From the NCBI GenBank assembly GCA_013112585.1, contig JABFGH010000006.1:1-64000 (forward strand): a stretch of DNA of 64,000 nucleotides. Reading direction: 5' to 3'. The translations under genes and the position numbers were made by a program. This DNA comes from Ignavibacteriota bacterium. Lineage in GTDB: Bacteria > Bacteroidota > Ignavibacteria > Ignavibacteriales > Melioribacteraceae. Under the pieces are notes generated by a model that was not told the DNA's origin, ran no database searches, and was given only the letters and a program-made list of their open reading frames with translations. Shown here in pieces: positions 26,564-35,042 of this stretch. The stretch's first letter is position 1. Every line of letters begins with the position of its first letter.

Positions 26564-28474
26564 ATGAATATAAGATTAAACAGAAACAAAATAATGAGGA
26601 AAGTTTTGGCTTTACTATTCGCATCATCACTAATCGGAATTACAAGTTCAGCCGATGCCCAAGAAGGAAGCGGCGAACTAATGAAACGCAAAGACATCGA
26701 TCCCAAATACACCTGGAATTTAACTGATATTTATGCATCGGAAGATTTATGGGAAGCTGATTTTAAGTGGCTTGAAGAAAATGTTTCAAATTACGAAAAA
26801 TTTGAAGGCAAGCTCGGTAACTCCGCCGAGGATATGCTCGCATGCTTAAAGTTTGATGAAGAAGTTGGAATTAAACTCGGCACACTTCATTTATACGCAT
26901 CTCTTTCAAAGGATTTAGATTTAGCAGATGAAAAATATCAGGGGCTTTACGATAGAACAATGGGATTGGTAGCTAAACTTTCTGCGGCAAGTTCTTTCAT
27001 GACTCCGGAAATATTGGAGATACCTGAAGATAAACTTTGGGGATTTGTTGAGGCAAAAGAAGAATTAAAAATCTACAAACATTTTTTTAATGAAATACTT
27101 AGAACCAAAGAACATATTTTAAGCAAGGAACAGGAAGAACTGCTAGCTATGGCTGGTCCGGTTAATCAAGTGGCTTATAATATTTTCAGTCTGTTCAAAA
27201 ATGCTGATATACAATACCCGAAAGTTGCCGATGAAACCGGAAAAGAAATTGAAATTTCAGACGGCAGATATTATGCGGCACTTTATTCAAATGATAGGGA
27301 CTATAGGGAACGAGTTTACCGCGGATATTATCAGCCCTTTAAAGATTACAAAAATACTTTGGGTGCAATGTTTAATGGAAATCTTAAAACTATAAACTTT
27401 AATGCGAAAGCCCGAAAATACAAAACCGATAGGGCTGCGGCACTTGATGCAAACAATATACCTCTAAGTGTTTATGATAACTTGGTTAAAACAGCTTCAG
27501 AAAATGCCGAACCCTTACATAGATGGAATGCATTAAAGAAAAAAGTTTTAGGCTATAAAGAAATGCATGCCTACGATACTTACGTAACACTATTTCCATC
27601 AGTTAAAAAAGATTACACCTATGATGCAGGAGTTGAAATTACATTAGAAGCTTTAAAACCCTTAGGTGAAGATTATATAAAATCATTAAACCTCGCTTTC
27701 AATAACCGGTGGATTGACGTGTACGAAACTAAGGGAAAACGAGGAGGAGCTTATTCATCCGGTACAACCTACGGCATGCATCCTTATGTTTTGCTTAACT
27801 GGAATGATCAATTAAATGATGTATTTACGCTTGTTCATGAGATGGGGCATAATATGCACTCATACTATACCGGCTTAAACCAGCCTTACCCTTATGCAGA
27901 TTATTCAATATTTGTCGCTGAAGTTGCATCAACAATGAATGAAGCTTTGCTGCTTGATTACATGATTGAAAACGCAAAATCAAAAGAAGAGAAACTTGCG
28001 CTGATTGAAAAGAACTTAAATAATATTACTACTACATTTTATCGTCAAACAAGATTTGCTCAGTTTGAACAGATGGTACATGAAATGAATGAAAAGGGCG
28101 AGCCGCTTACACCGGATAAACTTTGTAAAATGTATGGTGAACTTTATCAAACATATTGGGGACCCGACATGGTTGTTGATGAAGAGGAAACCTATACCTG
28201 GGCTCGCATTCCACATTTCTATTATGATTTTTATGTATATCAATATGCTACCAGCTTTGCAGCTTCGCAGGCGCTTGCTGCTAAAATTAAAGAAGAAGGG
28301 CAGTCGGCAATTGACAGATATTTAGAATTTTTGAAAGCCGGTAATTCCGTTTACCCAATTGATATCTTAAAGTATGCCGGTGTAGATATGAATTCACCCG
28401 AAACTATTTTAGCCGTTACTAATAAGATGACCAAATTACTTGACCAGATGGAAGAGTTATTAGCTGAAAAATAA
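26564..28474 (+). CDS. pepF: oligoendopeptidase F (M3B), exported form
   Basis: 636 residues from ATG 26564, which has ACGGGGA before it; the frame extends to GTG 26507 without a ribosome site. The zinc site HEMGHNMH (about residue 425) with a downstream glutamate (EVASTMNEALL) is the M3 signature, and YTWNLTDIYASEDLWEADF is the typical PepF start. It cleaves oligopeptides of roughly 7-17 residues. Unusually for PepF, a signal peptide precedes the domain (RKVLALLFASSLIGITSSADA), so this copy probably works in the periplasm, where it could feed peptides to the POT transporter encoded nearby. That link is inference from proximity. Confidence 0.92.
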   Translation: MNIRLNRNKIMRKVLALLFASSLIGITSSADAQEGSGELMKRKDIDPKYTWNLTDIYASEDLWEADFKWLEENVSNYEKFEGKLGNSAEDMLACLKFDEEVGIKLGTLHLYASLSKDLDLADEKYQGLYDRTMGLVAKLSAASSFMTPEILEIPEDKLWGFVEAKEELKIYKHFFNEILRTKEHILSKEQEELLAMAGPVNQVAYNIFSLFKNADIQYPKVADETGKEIEISDGRYYAALYSNDRDYRERVYRGYYQPFKDYKNTLGAMFNGNLKTINFNAKARKYKTDRAAALDANNIPLSVYDNLVKTASENAEPLHRWNALKKKVLGYKEMHAYDTYVTLFPSVKKDYTYDAGVEITLEALKPLGEDYIKSLNLAFNNRWIDVYETKGKRGGAYSSGTTYGMHPYVLLNWNDQLNDVFTLVHEMGHNMHSYYTGLNQPYPYADYSIFVAEVASTMNEALLLDYMIENAKSKEEKLALIEKNLNNITTTFYRQTRFAQFEQMVHEMNEKGEPLTPDKLCKMYGELYQTYWGPDMVVDEEETYTWARIPHFYYDFYVYQYATSFAASQALAAKIKEEGQSAIDRYLEFLKAGNSVYPIDILKYAGVDMNSPETILAVTNKMTKLLDQMEELLAEK

Positions 28475-28503
28475 TTATTTATTGGCTGTTCAAAACCCCT
28501 TGT

Positions 28504-28591
28504 GTCATTGCGAATTCCGATGTTTTCTATCGGAGTGAAGCAATCTCACCATAGTGGCAGATTGCTTCGGGAGAAAACTCCTCGCAATGTC
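28504..28591. repeat. GTCATTGCGA palindromic repeat, copy 1
   Basis: Terminal GTCATTGCGA and TCGCAATGTC plus the inner pair GAAGCAATCT / AGATTGCTTC make a nested inverted repeat of 88 bases. Copy 2 lies at 35600-35690 with perfect ends. The family is REP/MITE-like and carries no gene. The remainder of the 28475-28702 spacer shows nothing else. Confidence 0.8.
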
Positions 28592-28702
28592 AATTTATTG
28601 TCTCTGACATAAGTTATGCAAAGGCTTTTATTTATTAAAATTAGTAAATAATGGGCAGGTTATCTCGCCCTATTTTTTGTATGAAACTTAAAAGGATTTA
28701 GT

Positions 28703-29719
28703 ATGAAGATTTTCTCAAAAAATGAATTGAACAATTATCAATTATCATTAACCTATGACGACATCAGTCTTGTTCCCACAGATATTTCAAGAATTAAATC
28801 AAGAGCCGAGGCAAGTACAAAAGTAAAATTTTTAGATAAAGATTTTAACCTGCCTGTTCTATCAAGCCCAATGGATTCGGTAACCGGAATTGAAATGGCG
28901 GAAGCATTAAGTGATTTAGGCTGTCTGGGAATTCTGAATAGATTTAATATGACTTTGGATGAATTTATTAAACGGCAAAATGAATTTAAAAAAGTTAATG
29001 CAGTTTCAATAAGTTTGACTGCGGACGAAAGCTCAATTGCAGAATTGGCTGAGCACGTTGATATTATTTGTATCGATACCGCAAATGCAAATAACTTATC
29101 AGTATTAAAAAAATGTGAGGAAGTAAAAACTAAGTTTAAAGTGAAAGTGATAGTCGGAAACATTGCACACGGAAAATCATTAAAAGATTTGGTAAATGCG
29201 GGAGCCGATGCAGTTAGAATTGGAATCGGCGGCGGAAGTGTTTGTACAACATCAGTTCAAACGGGCATTGGTATCGGACAAGTATCATCTTTACTTAATG
29301 TGTTGTTTATTCGTGATGATGAAAAATTAGATATTGAACTTATTGCCGACGGCGGCATTAAAAATCCGGGCGATGTTGCTAAAGCTATTGCTCTCGGTGC
29401 TGATTCTGTAATGCTGGGCAGAATGCTTGCCGGTACAAGGGAAACGCCGGGTGAAGTAATTAAATACAACGACCAATTATGGAAAAAATATCGCGGCTCT
29501 GCTTCGTTTGGTGTTAAACTTAAAAACGAGTTTATTGAAGGTGAGGAAACAATGGTACCTTACAAAGGCACGGTAAAAAATGTAATAGATGCAATATCAG
29601 ATGGATTGAAAAGTGCAATGAGCTATATGAACTGCTTAAATATTGATGAGCTGAGAAACACGGAAACCTTTGCTGCACTAAGTAACAGCTCTTTTCTTGA
29701 ACGGCTTCCTAAAAAATAA
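28703..29719 (+). CDS. IMP dehydrogenase / GMP reductase family enzyme without CBS domains
   Basis: 338 residues of TIM-barrel only. [12 protein letters not shown] near the N-terminus, [11 protein letters not shown], the catalytic loop [15 protein letters not shown] (Cys181), [26 protein letters not shown] and [13 protein letters not shown] are all family signatures. IMPDH normally has about 490 residues with two CBS domains inserted after strand 2; this protein is at GMP-reductase length (about 345) and has the compact GVCTT..TGIGIGQ loop. A purine interconversion role (GMP to IMP, or IMP to XMP) is therefore sure at family level but not at reaction level. Stand-alone gene with AAAGGATT before the ATG. 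Confidence 0.88.
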   Translation: MKIFSKNELNNYQLSLTYDDISLVPTDISRIKSRAEASTKVKFLDKDFNLPVLSSPMDSVTGIEMAEALSDLGCLGILNRFNMTLDEFIKRQNEFKKVNAVSISLTADESSIAELAEHVDIICIDTANANNLSVLKKCEEVKTKFKVKVIVGNIAHGKSLKDLVNAGADAVRIGIGGGSVCTTSVQTGIGIGQVSSLLNVLFIRDDEKLDIELIADGGIKNPGDVAKAIALGADSVMLGRMLAGTRETPGEVIKYNDQLWKKYRGSASFGVKLKNEFIEGEETMVPYKGTVKNVIDAISDGLKSAMSYMNCLNIDELRNTETFAALSNSSFLERLPKK

Positions 29720-29858
29720 ATTTGTGATTGGGAGTTCAATGCGGACTCCCATTCCTCCTCAATTTATTTATTGACAACATATCTTTAATTATCTACTTTT
29801 GTTCGAATTTACTTCTCGGAACTTTCCTCTTCACATTCAATTAATTTGGAGTTCAGTT

Positions 29859-30539
29859 ATGATTAACAATAGAATAGCAAAAATTGCCGTACTAATTATT
29901 TTGGTTTTCCCATTTTCATTAATAGCTCAAGATTATTCAAAAGGAATTTATGAATTTGAAACGGCAGTGATTAAGCTCGTTAAAACTACTTCCAATCAAA
30001 TGGTTGAAACAATATCTACAGAAACTATTTATGTTGATAAGCATGGAGCTAAGGAAGCTAGATATGTGAACGAAGTAACTAATAATAAAATTGCGAATAT
30101 GAAAACTGAGAAAAATTCTCTTATCATTTCCGATGGTGAATGGATGTACAATATTGATTTAGACAAAAAAACCGGTAAGAAAATGAAGAATTTGAAGAAC
30201 CAATTTTTAGAGGGGATGGACAAAAGTAATATGGAAAAATTTGCTAAAGAAATGACAGGCTCGATGAATGCTGATGTTGAAAAGGTTGGTGAAAAAGAAA
30301 TTGCCGGTGTTGTTTGCAAAGGAACAGAAACTACCACAAACTTTGCCGGAATGAAATCAAAAACTACAACTTACATTTACAAAAATTTTGTATTCCTAAA
30401 TCAATCAGAAACGATGGGTAATAAAATTGAAGATAAAGTTATAGAGTTTAATGAAGGAGCGAATGTTGATGCTGAAAAATTTAAAGTGCCGAACGATGTA
30501 AAACTTCAAACAATTGATTTACCGATTGGGAGGGATTGA
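29859..30539 (+). CDS. secreted protein of unknown function (LolA- or DUF4412-like layout)
   Basis: 226 residues from ATG 29859, chosen because TTGGAG lies 8 bases upstream and a signal peptide follows at once (IAVLIILVFPFSLIA|Q). The frame begins at 29799 without a ribosome site. The mature part alternates strands and charged turns, e.g. KTEKNSLIISDGEWMYNIDLDKKTGKKM and VEKVGEKEIAGVVCKGTETT, which resembles periplasmic one-domain proteins that wrap a lipid or hydrophobic ligand. The function is not recognised. It ends directly before a tandem repeat block and has no obvious partner. Confidence 0.7.
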   Translation: MINNRIAKIAVLIILVFPFSLIAQDYSKGIYEFETAVIKLVKTTSNQMVETISTETIYVDKHGAKEARYVNEVTNNKIANMKTEKNSLIISDGEWMYNIDLDKKTGKKMKNLKNQFLEGMDKSNMEKFAKEMTGSMNADVEKVGEKEIAGVVCKGTETTTNFAGMKSKTTTYIYKNFVFLNQSETMGNKIEDKVIEFNEGANVDAEKFKVPNDVKLQTIDLPIGRD

Positions 30540-30540
30540 A

Positions 30541-30680
30541 TTATTGGTTGCAGGTTTCAAGTTTGCAGGTTGCAGGTTTCAAGTTTGCAGGTTGCAGGTT
30601 GAAAAGATTGAATGGTTGCATGGTTGAATGGTTGCATGGTTGAATGGTTGCATGGTTGAATGGTTGAATGGTTGCAAGGA
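30541..30680. repeat. tandem repeats GGTTGCAGGTTTCAAGTTTGCA and GGTTGAATGGTTGCAT
   Basis: Two neighbouring arrays: units of CAGGTTTCAAGTTTGCAGGTTG, then 15-16-base units of ATGGTTGAATGGTTGC, at least six in a row. Units touch without spacers, which excludes CRISPR. The array starts one base after the stop of the upstream gene. Confidence 0.85.
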
Positions 30681-30822
30681 AACCCACATATATATTATCG
30701 ATTATACGATTATTCGATTATCGAACGTCAGTAAGATTACAAGCAAACCAAGTTTGCATGATTGAATGGATGAATGGAAACCCGCATTTATATTATCGAT
30801 TATACGATTATTCGATTTTCGA
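30677..30822. repeat. direct repeat pair around ATTATCGATTATACGATTATTCGATT
   Basis: GGAAACCCACAT followed by ATTATCGATTATACGATTA at 30678-30724 recurs at 30777-30822 with few changes. Between them is a GTTTGCATGATTGAATGGATG unit related to the neighbouring tandem array. Confidence 0.75.
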
Positions 30823-30862
30823 CTGCCTGTCCCGAAGGGATACCTATGGTGCCGGTAGGCAG
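30823..30862. repeat. 40-bp palindromic element, copy 2 of the CTGCCT family
   Basis: CTGCCT (30823-30828) and AGGCAG (30857-30862) are exact inverted ends around CCCGAAGGGATACCTATGGT. It is the inverted counterpart of the element at 283-323. Confidence 0.75.
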
Positions 30863-30896
30863 AATTACCACCGGTTAATACTCACATTTTCCATTT

Positions 30897-30970
30897 CACG
30901 TCTCTACGTCTCTATGTCTCTACGTTTTTACGTCTCTACATTTTCACGTCTCTACATCTTCACGTCTTTA
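30897..30970. repeat. CACGTCTCTACGTCTCTATGTC tandem array
   Basis: 11-13-base units CGTCTCTA / CGTTTTTA repeated about six times, ending eight bases from the stop codon of the copper ATPase gene on the opposite strand. Related words occur at 18186-18212. Confidence 0.8.
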
Positions 30971-30977
30971 CTACCTG

Positions 30978-33200
30978 CTAAATTTTTGCTCGTTTTAATC
31001 TAAGTGAATTTGCTACAACAGAAACTGAACTGAAAGACATTGCAAGCGCGGCAAACATAGGGTTCAATATTCCCAATGCAGCAAGGGGTATTCCGATTAT
31101 ATTATAAATGAAAGCCCAGAATAAGTTTTGCTTAATAGCATTTAATATTTTTTTAGATAGGTTAAATGATTTTACAACATCCATCAAACTGCCGTGAACT
31201 AAAATAACATCAGCAGTTTCAATTGCCACATCGGTTCCTGTTCCAATTGCAATTCCAATATCAGCTTTTGCCAGCGCGGGTGAATCATTTATTCCGTCTC
31301 CAACCATAGCAACTAATTGATTTTCATTTTGGTAATTAGCAACTGCGTCAGCCTTTGCTTCGGGTAATACTTCGGCAATATAATTATCAATATCAACACG
31401 CTTTGCAATTGATGCAGCGGTTTTTTCATTATCTCCCGTTACCATTACCACTTTAAATCCTATCGCTTTAAGTAAATTTACCGCCCCTCGTGAATCAGAT
31501 TTAATAGGGTCTTCAACAGCAATTAATCCCTTTACTTTATTGTTGATACTTGCAAAAATAATTGTCTTTCCTTCATCGCTTAATTTATTTAATTCATTTT
31601 CAAAAAAGGAAATATCAATATTATACTCATTCATTAAATTAGGACTGCCTACAAGAATATCATCACCACTTATCACTGCCTTTAAACCAAAACCGGTAAT
31701 GCTCTCAAAGTGGTCTAACTTTTCAAACTGAATTTCTTTATCGCGTATGTAATTAACCACAGCATTGGCAATCGGGTGTTCAGATTTATTTTCAACTGAA
31801 CCGATAATTTTCAGCAGGTAATTTTCATCCACCTCATTTTTATAAATATCCGTTACCGAAGGCTCGCCTTTTGTAATCGTTCCGGTTTTATCTAAAAGAA
31901 TAGTATTTATCTTCTGCATTCTTTCAAGACTCTCACCTTTTTTGAAAAGAATGCCGTTTGATGCTCCTAATCCTGTACCAACCATTATTGCAGTAGGAGT
32001 TGCTAACCCAAGAGCACACGGGCAGGCAATAATCAGCACCCCAACAAAATTAATAAGTGCGGTTGCAAAAGGATTTGCATCTGCTAAAAAGTACCATGCA
32101 ACAAAAGTTATTACAGCAATTAAAATAACTATAGGAACAAAAACGCTCGCTACCTTATCAGCCAATTTTTGAATGGGTGCTTTTGAAGCTTGCGCTTCTT
32201 CCACCAATTTAATTATTTGTCCTAAAACAGAGTTGTCACCAATTTCGGTAATTTCAAAATTGAATGAACCTGTTTTGTTTATTGTACCGCCAATAACTTT
32301 ATCACCGATTTTCTTTTCTACCGGAATGCTTTCCCCGGTAATCATTGACTCATCAATCGTGGAATAACCTTCTGAAATTGTACCATCTGCGGGAATTATG
32401 CTGCCGGGTTTAATAATAACTGTATGTCCGGTACGCAGCTCACTGAACTCAACAACATACTCTTTACCCCCTTTTAGTACCGTAGCACTTTTGGGTCTAA
32501 GTTCTAATAATTTTTTTATTGAGCTTCCGGTTTTTAACTTTGCCCGGTTTTCTAAAAGTCTGCCGAATAAAATTAAAGTGATAATTACTGCGGCGGTTTC
32601 AAAATAAACATGAGGTGTTTGACCTGAAGAAGAAATAATTTCCGGAAACAATGTACTTACCAAACTATACCCGTAAGCAGCACCGGAACCAATAGCGATA
32701 AGTGAATTCATTTCAGCGGAAAAGACTTTTAAGTTTTTCCAAAATATTTTATAAAACCTTTTGCCCGAAATAAAAACTACAGGCGTTGTAAGCAGCATTA
32801 ATATTTTGTTTGTGTAATCTTGATTTATTGTCCAAATACTTTTGAAAAAATCAAAGTCCATTAACATGCTGATTACAAAGACCGGCAGGGTAAAAACCAG
32901 GGCAATAATAAAATCACTTTTTAACTTTAGATAAAAATCAGAATGATCTGTATCAGTTTTTTCATTGCTTTCATTAATATCTGCGGATTCTATTGTTAAT
33001 TCATAGCCGGCATCGGAGACAACATTTTTTATATCATCAATATTTATATTTTCATCTTCTGCTTCAAAGCTTAGTTTTTCTGTTGCGTAGTTTACAGCTA
33101 CATTTTTTAAACCGGGAATTTTCTTAACAGTTTTCTCTACCCGGGCAACACAAGCTGCGCAAGTCATACCCTCAACAGGAAAATTATAATTCTTACTCAT
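30978..33200 (-). CDS. copA: CopA-type copper-exporting P1B-ATPase
   Basis: 740 residues. One N-terminal heavy-metal domain with GMTCAAC (metal Cys pair, residues 10-16), then membrane helices. The transmembrane ion site is CPC in IIACPCALGLATPT (about 393), which with the downstream YN and MxxSS residues in the last helices (AFIYNIIG, AMSFSSVSVV) indicates Cu(I) rather than zinc specificity. Also present are the A-domain TGES (MITGESIPV), the phosphorylated aspartate DKTGTIT (about 435), HPIA and GDGINDSPAL. It pumps copper out of the cytoplasm. The chaperone gene lies 8 bases upstream, and both are read leftward. No CueR or CsoR regulator gene is seen nearby. Confidence 0.96.
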   Translation of the reverse strand: MSKNYNFPVEGMTCAACVARVEKTVKKIPGLKNVAVNYATEKLSFEAEDENINIDDIKNVVSDAGYELTIESADINESNEKTDTDHSDFYLKLKSDFIIALVFTLPVFVISMLMDFDFFKSIWTINQDYTNKILMLLTTPVVFISGKRFYKIFWKNLKVFSAEMNSLIAIGSGAAYGYSLVSTLFPEIISSSGQTPHVYFETAAVIITLILFGRLLENRAKLKTGSSIKKLLELRPKSATVLKGGKEYVVEFSELRTGHTVIIKPGSIIPADGTISEGYSTIDESMITGESIPVEKKIGDKVIGGTINKTGSFNFEITEIGDNSVLGQIIKLVEEAQASKAPIQKLADKVASVFVPIVILIAVITFVAWYFLADANPFATALINFVGVLIIACPCALGLATPTAIMVGTGLGASNGILFKKGESLERMQKINTILLDKTGTITKGEPSVTDIYKNEVDENYLLKIIGSVENKSEHPIANAVVNYIRDKEIQFEKLDHFESITGFGLKAVISGDDILVGSPNLMNEYNIDISFFENELNKLSDEGKTIIFASINNKVKGLIAVEDPIKSDSRGAVNLLKAIGFKVVMVTGDNEKTAASIAKRVDIDNYIAEVLPEAKADAVANYQNENQLVAMVGDGINDSPALAKADIGIAIGTGTDVAIETADVILVHGSLMDVVKSFNLSKKILNAIKQNLFWAFIYNIIGIPLAALGILNPMFAALAMSFSSVSVVANSLRLKRAKI

Positions 33201-33208
33201 AAAGTTCT

Positions 33209-33409
33209 CTATCTCACCACTTCAAATCCGGCTTCATGAATAGCACGGACAATATCTTCATCTTCGTAACGCTGAACATCATATTTTACTTTAGCCAAAC
33301 CAATTTCAACTTCGTAATGATCAATATTTAATTCAGCCAATTCTTTTTCAACAGCTCTAACACAATGATCACATGACATTCCATCAATTTTAAAACTTTT
33401 TTCTTCCAT
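33209..33409 (-). CDS. copZ: CopZ-like copper chaperone (single HMA domain)
   Basis: 66 residues from the ATG at 33409, preceded by TTGGAG; an apparent longer start at 33421 is a TTG inside that site. The metal-binding loop is GMSCDHC, the rest a ferredoxin-like beta-alpha-beta fold of normal CopZ length (VEKELAELNIDHYEVEIG, IVRAIHEAGFEVVR). It would carry Cu(I) to the ATPase encoded 8 bases downstream. Upstream of it is a divergent 220-base promoter region shared with the HU-like gene. Confidence 0.9.
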   Translation of the reverse strand: MEEKSFKIDGMSCDHCVRAVEKELAELNIDHYEVEIGLAKVKYDVQRYEDEDIVRAIHEAGFEVVR

Positions 33410-33631
33410 AAAAATCTCCAAATAAATGAATATTCAAAATTTCGGTATAAATATACAATAATTAAAATTTAAATATATTTTACACAATCGAGAAGCAAAT
33501 GTTCCGTAACTCTTTATTATTGTTGATATTAGAGAAATGTTTATTAGATTTGTAAGTTTGAAAATTAGCTAAATTTTAATATCTTTTGAAGCTCTATTTA
33601 ACAATTTTTTATACTAATAAAGGTACAGTTA

Positions 33632-33952
33632 ATGACCAAAGCCGACATTGTGGAAAAAGTTGCAGCAGGTACCGGTTTAACAAAATTAGAAACCGAAGCT
33701 ATCATAGAAGGATTTTTAACCACTGTTATTCATGCATTGAAAGATGGTAAGGGAATTGAGATACGCGGTTTTGGAAGCTACAGAGTAAAAAAGAAAAACG
33801 GCAGATTTGCGCGTAACCCCCGTACCGGCGAAAAGGTTTATGTTGAAGAGCATTTTGTCCCCTCGTTCAAATTCTCAAAAGACTTTAAGTCAACTGTGGA
33901 TAGGGGAATGAAAGAATTATTAGAAAAAGAAAATAAAAATACGATTGAGTAG
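33632..33952 (+). CDS. HU/IHF-family DNA-bending protein
   Basis: 106 residues, slightly longer than HU (90). MTKADIVEKVAAGTGLTKLETEAIIEGFL is the N-terminal dimer helix pair, GKGIEIRGFGSYRVKKK the saddle, and GRFARNPRTGEKV the DNA-intercalating arm (with the proline of RNP). The tail is acidic-basic and unique. It compacts DNA in the nucleoid. The stop codon is followed after 7 bases by the start of the zinc-ribbon gene, so they probably share a transcript. Confidence 0.93.
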   Translation: MTKADIVEKVAAGTGLTKLETEAIIEGFLTTVIHALKDGKGIEIRGFGSYRVKKKNGRFARNPRTGEKVYVEEHFVPSFKFSKDFKSTVDRGMKELLEKENKNTIE

Positions 33953-33959
33953 GTGAACT

Positions 33960-34751
33960 ATTAACGAAAAAAATATAAATAAAATTGAATGTAAGAATTG
34001 CGGCGAACTTAATGATTTAAGTGAAGAGGCATGCACTACTTGCGGAGTAAAATTAGATAAATCTGATATTGCATCTGAAACTGTTGACACAGAATTTGTG
34101 GCGGAACAAAAAACTAAGCCGGAAGGTAAAAAGAAAAAAGTTAAATCAAGCGGCGGCTCACCTAATAAGCAATTAGAATTAAAACCTGTTGCAATGATTT
34201 ATTTGGTGATTGCATTAGTTTCAATTTCGCTGATCATTTTATTTTCTGCGGGCACTTTTGATTCTCCGAGAGTACCTACCGGAAATTTTTCATCAGGAAA
34301 TCAATCAGGGCTTAATCAGGGTAATCCCCATTCAGCTGATGAGATGAAAGCCTTTAAGGAGATTGAAGAACTGCAGAAACAAGTTGATGCTAACCCGAAG
34401 GATATGGATAAGCTGTTAAGGTTAAGCCATTTACTTAATGATAACGGGATGTATGATAAGGCAATTGAAAATTATACTAGATACTTAGAGAATAAACCTA
34501 ACGTGCCTGATGTACTGGTTGACCTGGGGGTTTGTTATTATAATATAAAAGATTATGATAGCGCAGTAAAAAGAATGAAGCAGGCAATAAGCATTGAACC
34601 GCAACATCAGATTGGACATTTTAATTTGGGCATCGTAAACTTTGCTCAAAATAATATTAACGAAGCAAAAGACTGGTGGGAAAAAACTGTAGAAATTGAT
34701 GCATCAACACCGGTTGGAAAAAAAGCACAAGAATTATTAAATACTAAATAA
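33960..34751 (+). CDS. zinc-ribbon, single-TM, TPR protein with an apparent ATT start codon
   Basis: Read from 33960 the protein is 263 residues: M-NEKNINKIECKNCGELN, a CxxC...CxxC zinc ribbon (Cys11, 14, 25, 28), a Lys-rich linker, one membrane segment (about 103-120, MIYLVIALVSISLIILF), then TPR repeats (about 160-260, LRLSHLLNDNGMYDKAIENY; VLVDLGVCYYNIKDYDSAV; FNLGIVNFAQNNINEAK). The frame is closed by TGA at 33954-33956, and no ATG, GTG or TTG lies between it and the zinc ribbon. ATT at 33960 lies 4 bases after TAGGTG. The first GTG (34098) would delete the ribbon. Cytoplasmic zinc ribbon plus periplasmic TPR suggests a membrane scaffold; partner unknown. Confidence 0.75.
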   Translation: MNEKNINKIECKNCGELNDLSEEACTTCGVKLDKSDIASETVDTEFVAEQKTKPEGKKKKVKSSGGSPNKQLELKPVAMIYLVIALVSISLIILFSAGTFDSPRVPTGNFSSGNQSGLNQGNPHSADEMKAFKEIEELQKQVDANPKDMDKLLRLSHLLNDNGMYDKAIENYTRYLENKPNVPDVLVDLGVCYYNIKDYDSAVKRMKQAISIEPQHQIGHFNLGIVNFAQNNINEAKDWWEKTVEIDASTPVGKKAQELLNTK

Positions 34752-34762
34752 ACGGAGTAATT

Positions 34763-34858
34763 ATGCCCTGTGGTAAAAAACGTAAGCGCCATAAAATGGC
34801 AACGCACAAAAGAAAAAAACGTCTGAGAAAAAACAGACATAAAAAGAAAGGTAAATAA
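34763..34858 (+). CDS. COX24/AURKAIP1-type 31-residue basic protein
   Basis: MPCGKKRKRHKMATHKRKKR and a further basic tail, 31 residues, with more than half Lys or Arg. A GGAG site precedes the ATG. This composition and the first ten residues match the short AURKAIP1/COX24-domain protein found in Bacteroidota, whose mitochondrial relative is a small ribosomal subunit component (mS38). It probably binds ribosomal RNA. It is 11 bases after the zinc-ribbon/TPR gene and 7 bases before tRNA-Thr, an arrangement consistent with one transcript. Too short to be picked up by most gene finders. Confidence 0.88.
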   Translation: MPCGKKRKRHKMATHKRKKRLRKNRHKKKGK

Positions 34859-34865
34859 TTGATAA

Positions 34866-34938
34866 GCCATCTTAGCTCAGTTGGCAGAGCAATTCATTCG
34901 TAATGAATAGGTCAGCGGTTCGACTCCGCTAGATGGCT
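34866..34938 (+). tRNA. tRNA-Thr (anticodon CGT)
   Basis: Full cloverleaf: acceptor GCCATCT / AGATGGC, D arm GCTC-GAGC, anticodon arm ATTCA-TTCGTAA-TGAAT with CGT at the expected loop positions (reads ACG), T arm AGCGG-TTCGACT-CCGCT. Discriminator base T; CCA is not encoded. Confidence 0.95.
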
Positions 34939-34980
34939 CGGTAAATTATGAATGGGCAAAGCAGAAAAATTATTAGCATT

Positions 34981-35042
34981 AGGTCAGCGGTTCTGCCAAA
35001 GGCATCCCCTTGGGAGACTCCGCTAGATGGCTCGGTAAATTA
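34981..35042 (+). pseudogene. duplicated 3' fragment of tRNA-Thr with a 22-bp palindromic insertion
   Basis: The 40 bases of 34909-34948 (variable loop, T arm, acceptor 3' strand and flank) are repeated here. The copy is exact except that 22 bases (34994-35015) are inserted within the T loop after AGCGGTTC. The insert contains CCAAAGG-CATCC-CCTTGG, which matches the CTGCCT family element at 283-323 in its CCAAAGGGATACC core. The 5' half of the tRNA is absent, so no functional tRNA results. Confidence 0.85.

Noticed and set aside
28753-29163. 136-codon minus-strand frame
   Set aside because: Antisense shadow of the IMPDH/GMP-reductase family gene, whose motifs are unambiguous.
29725-29755. 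Hairpin GGGAGT/ACTCCC after the IMPDH-like gene as terminator
   Set aside because: The stem is present but no T-run follows, so it was not listed as a terminator.
30541-30680. Possible CRISPR array
   Set aside because: Repeat units are contiguous and 15-22 bases long, without unique spacers, and no cas genes are in the window.
34981-35042. Second functional tRNA-Thr
   Set aside because: The 5' half is missing and the T loop is interrupted, so no cloverleaf can form.
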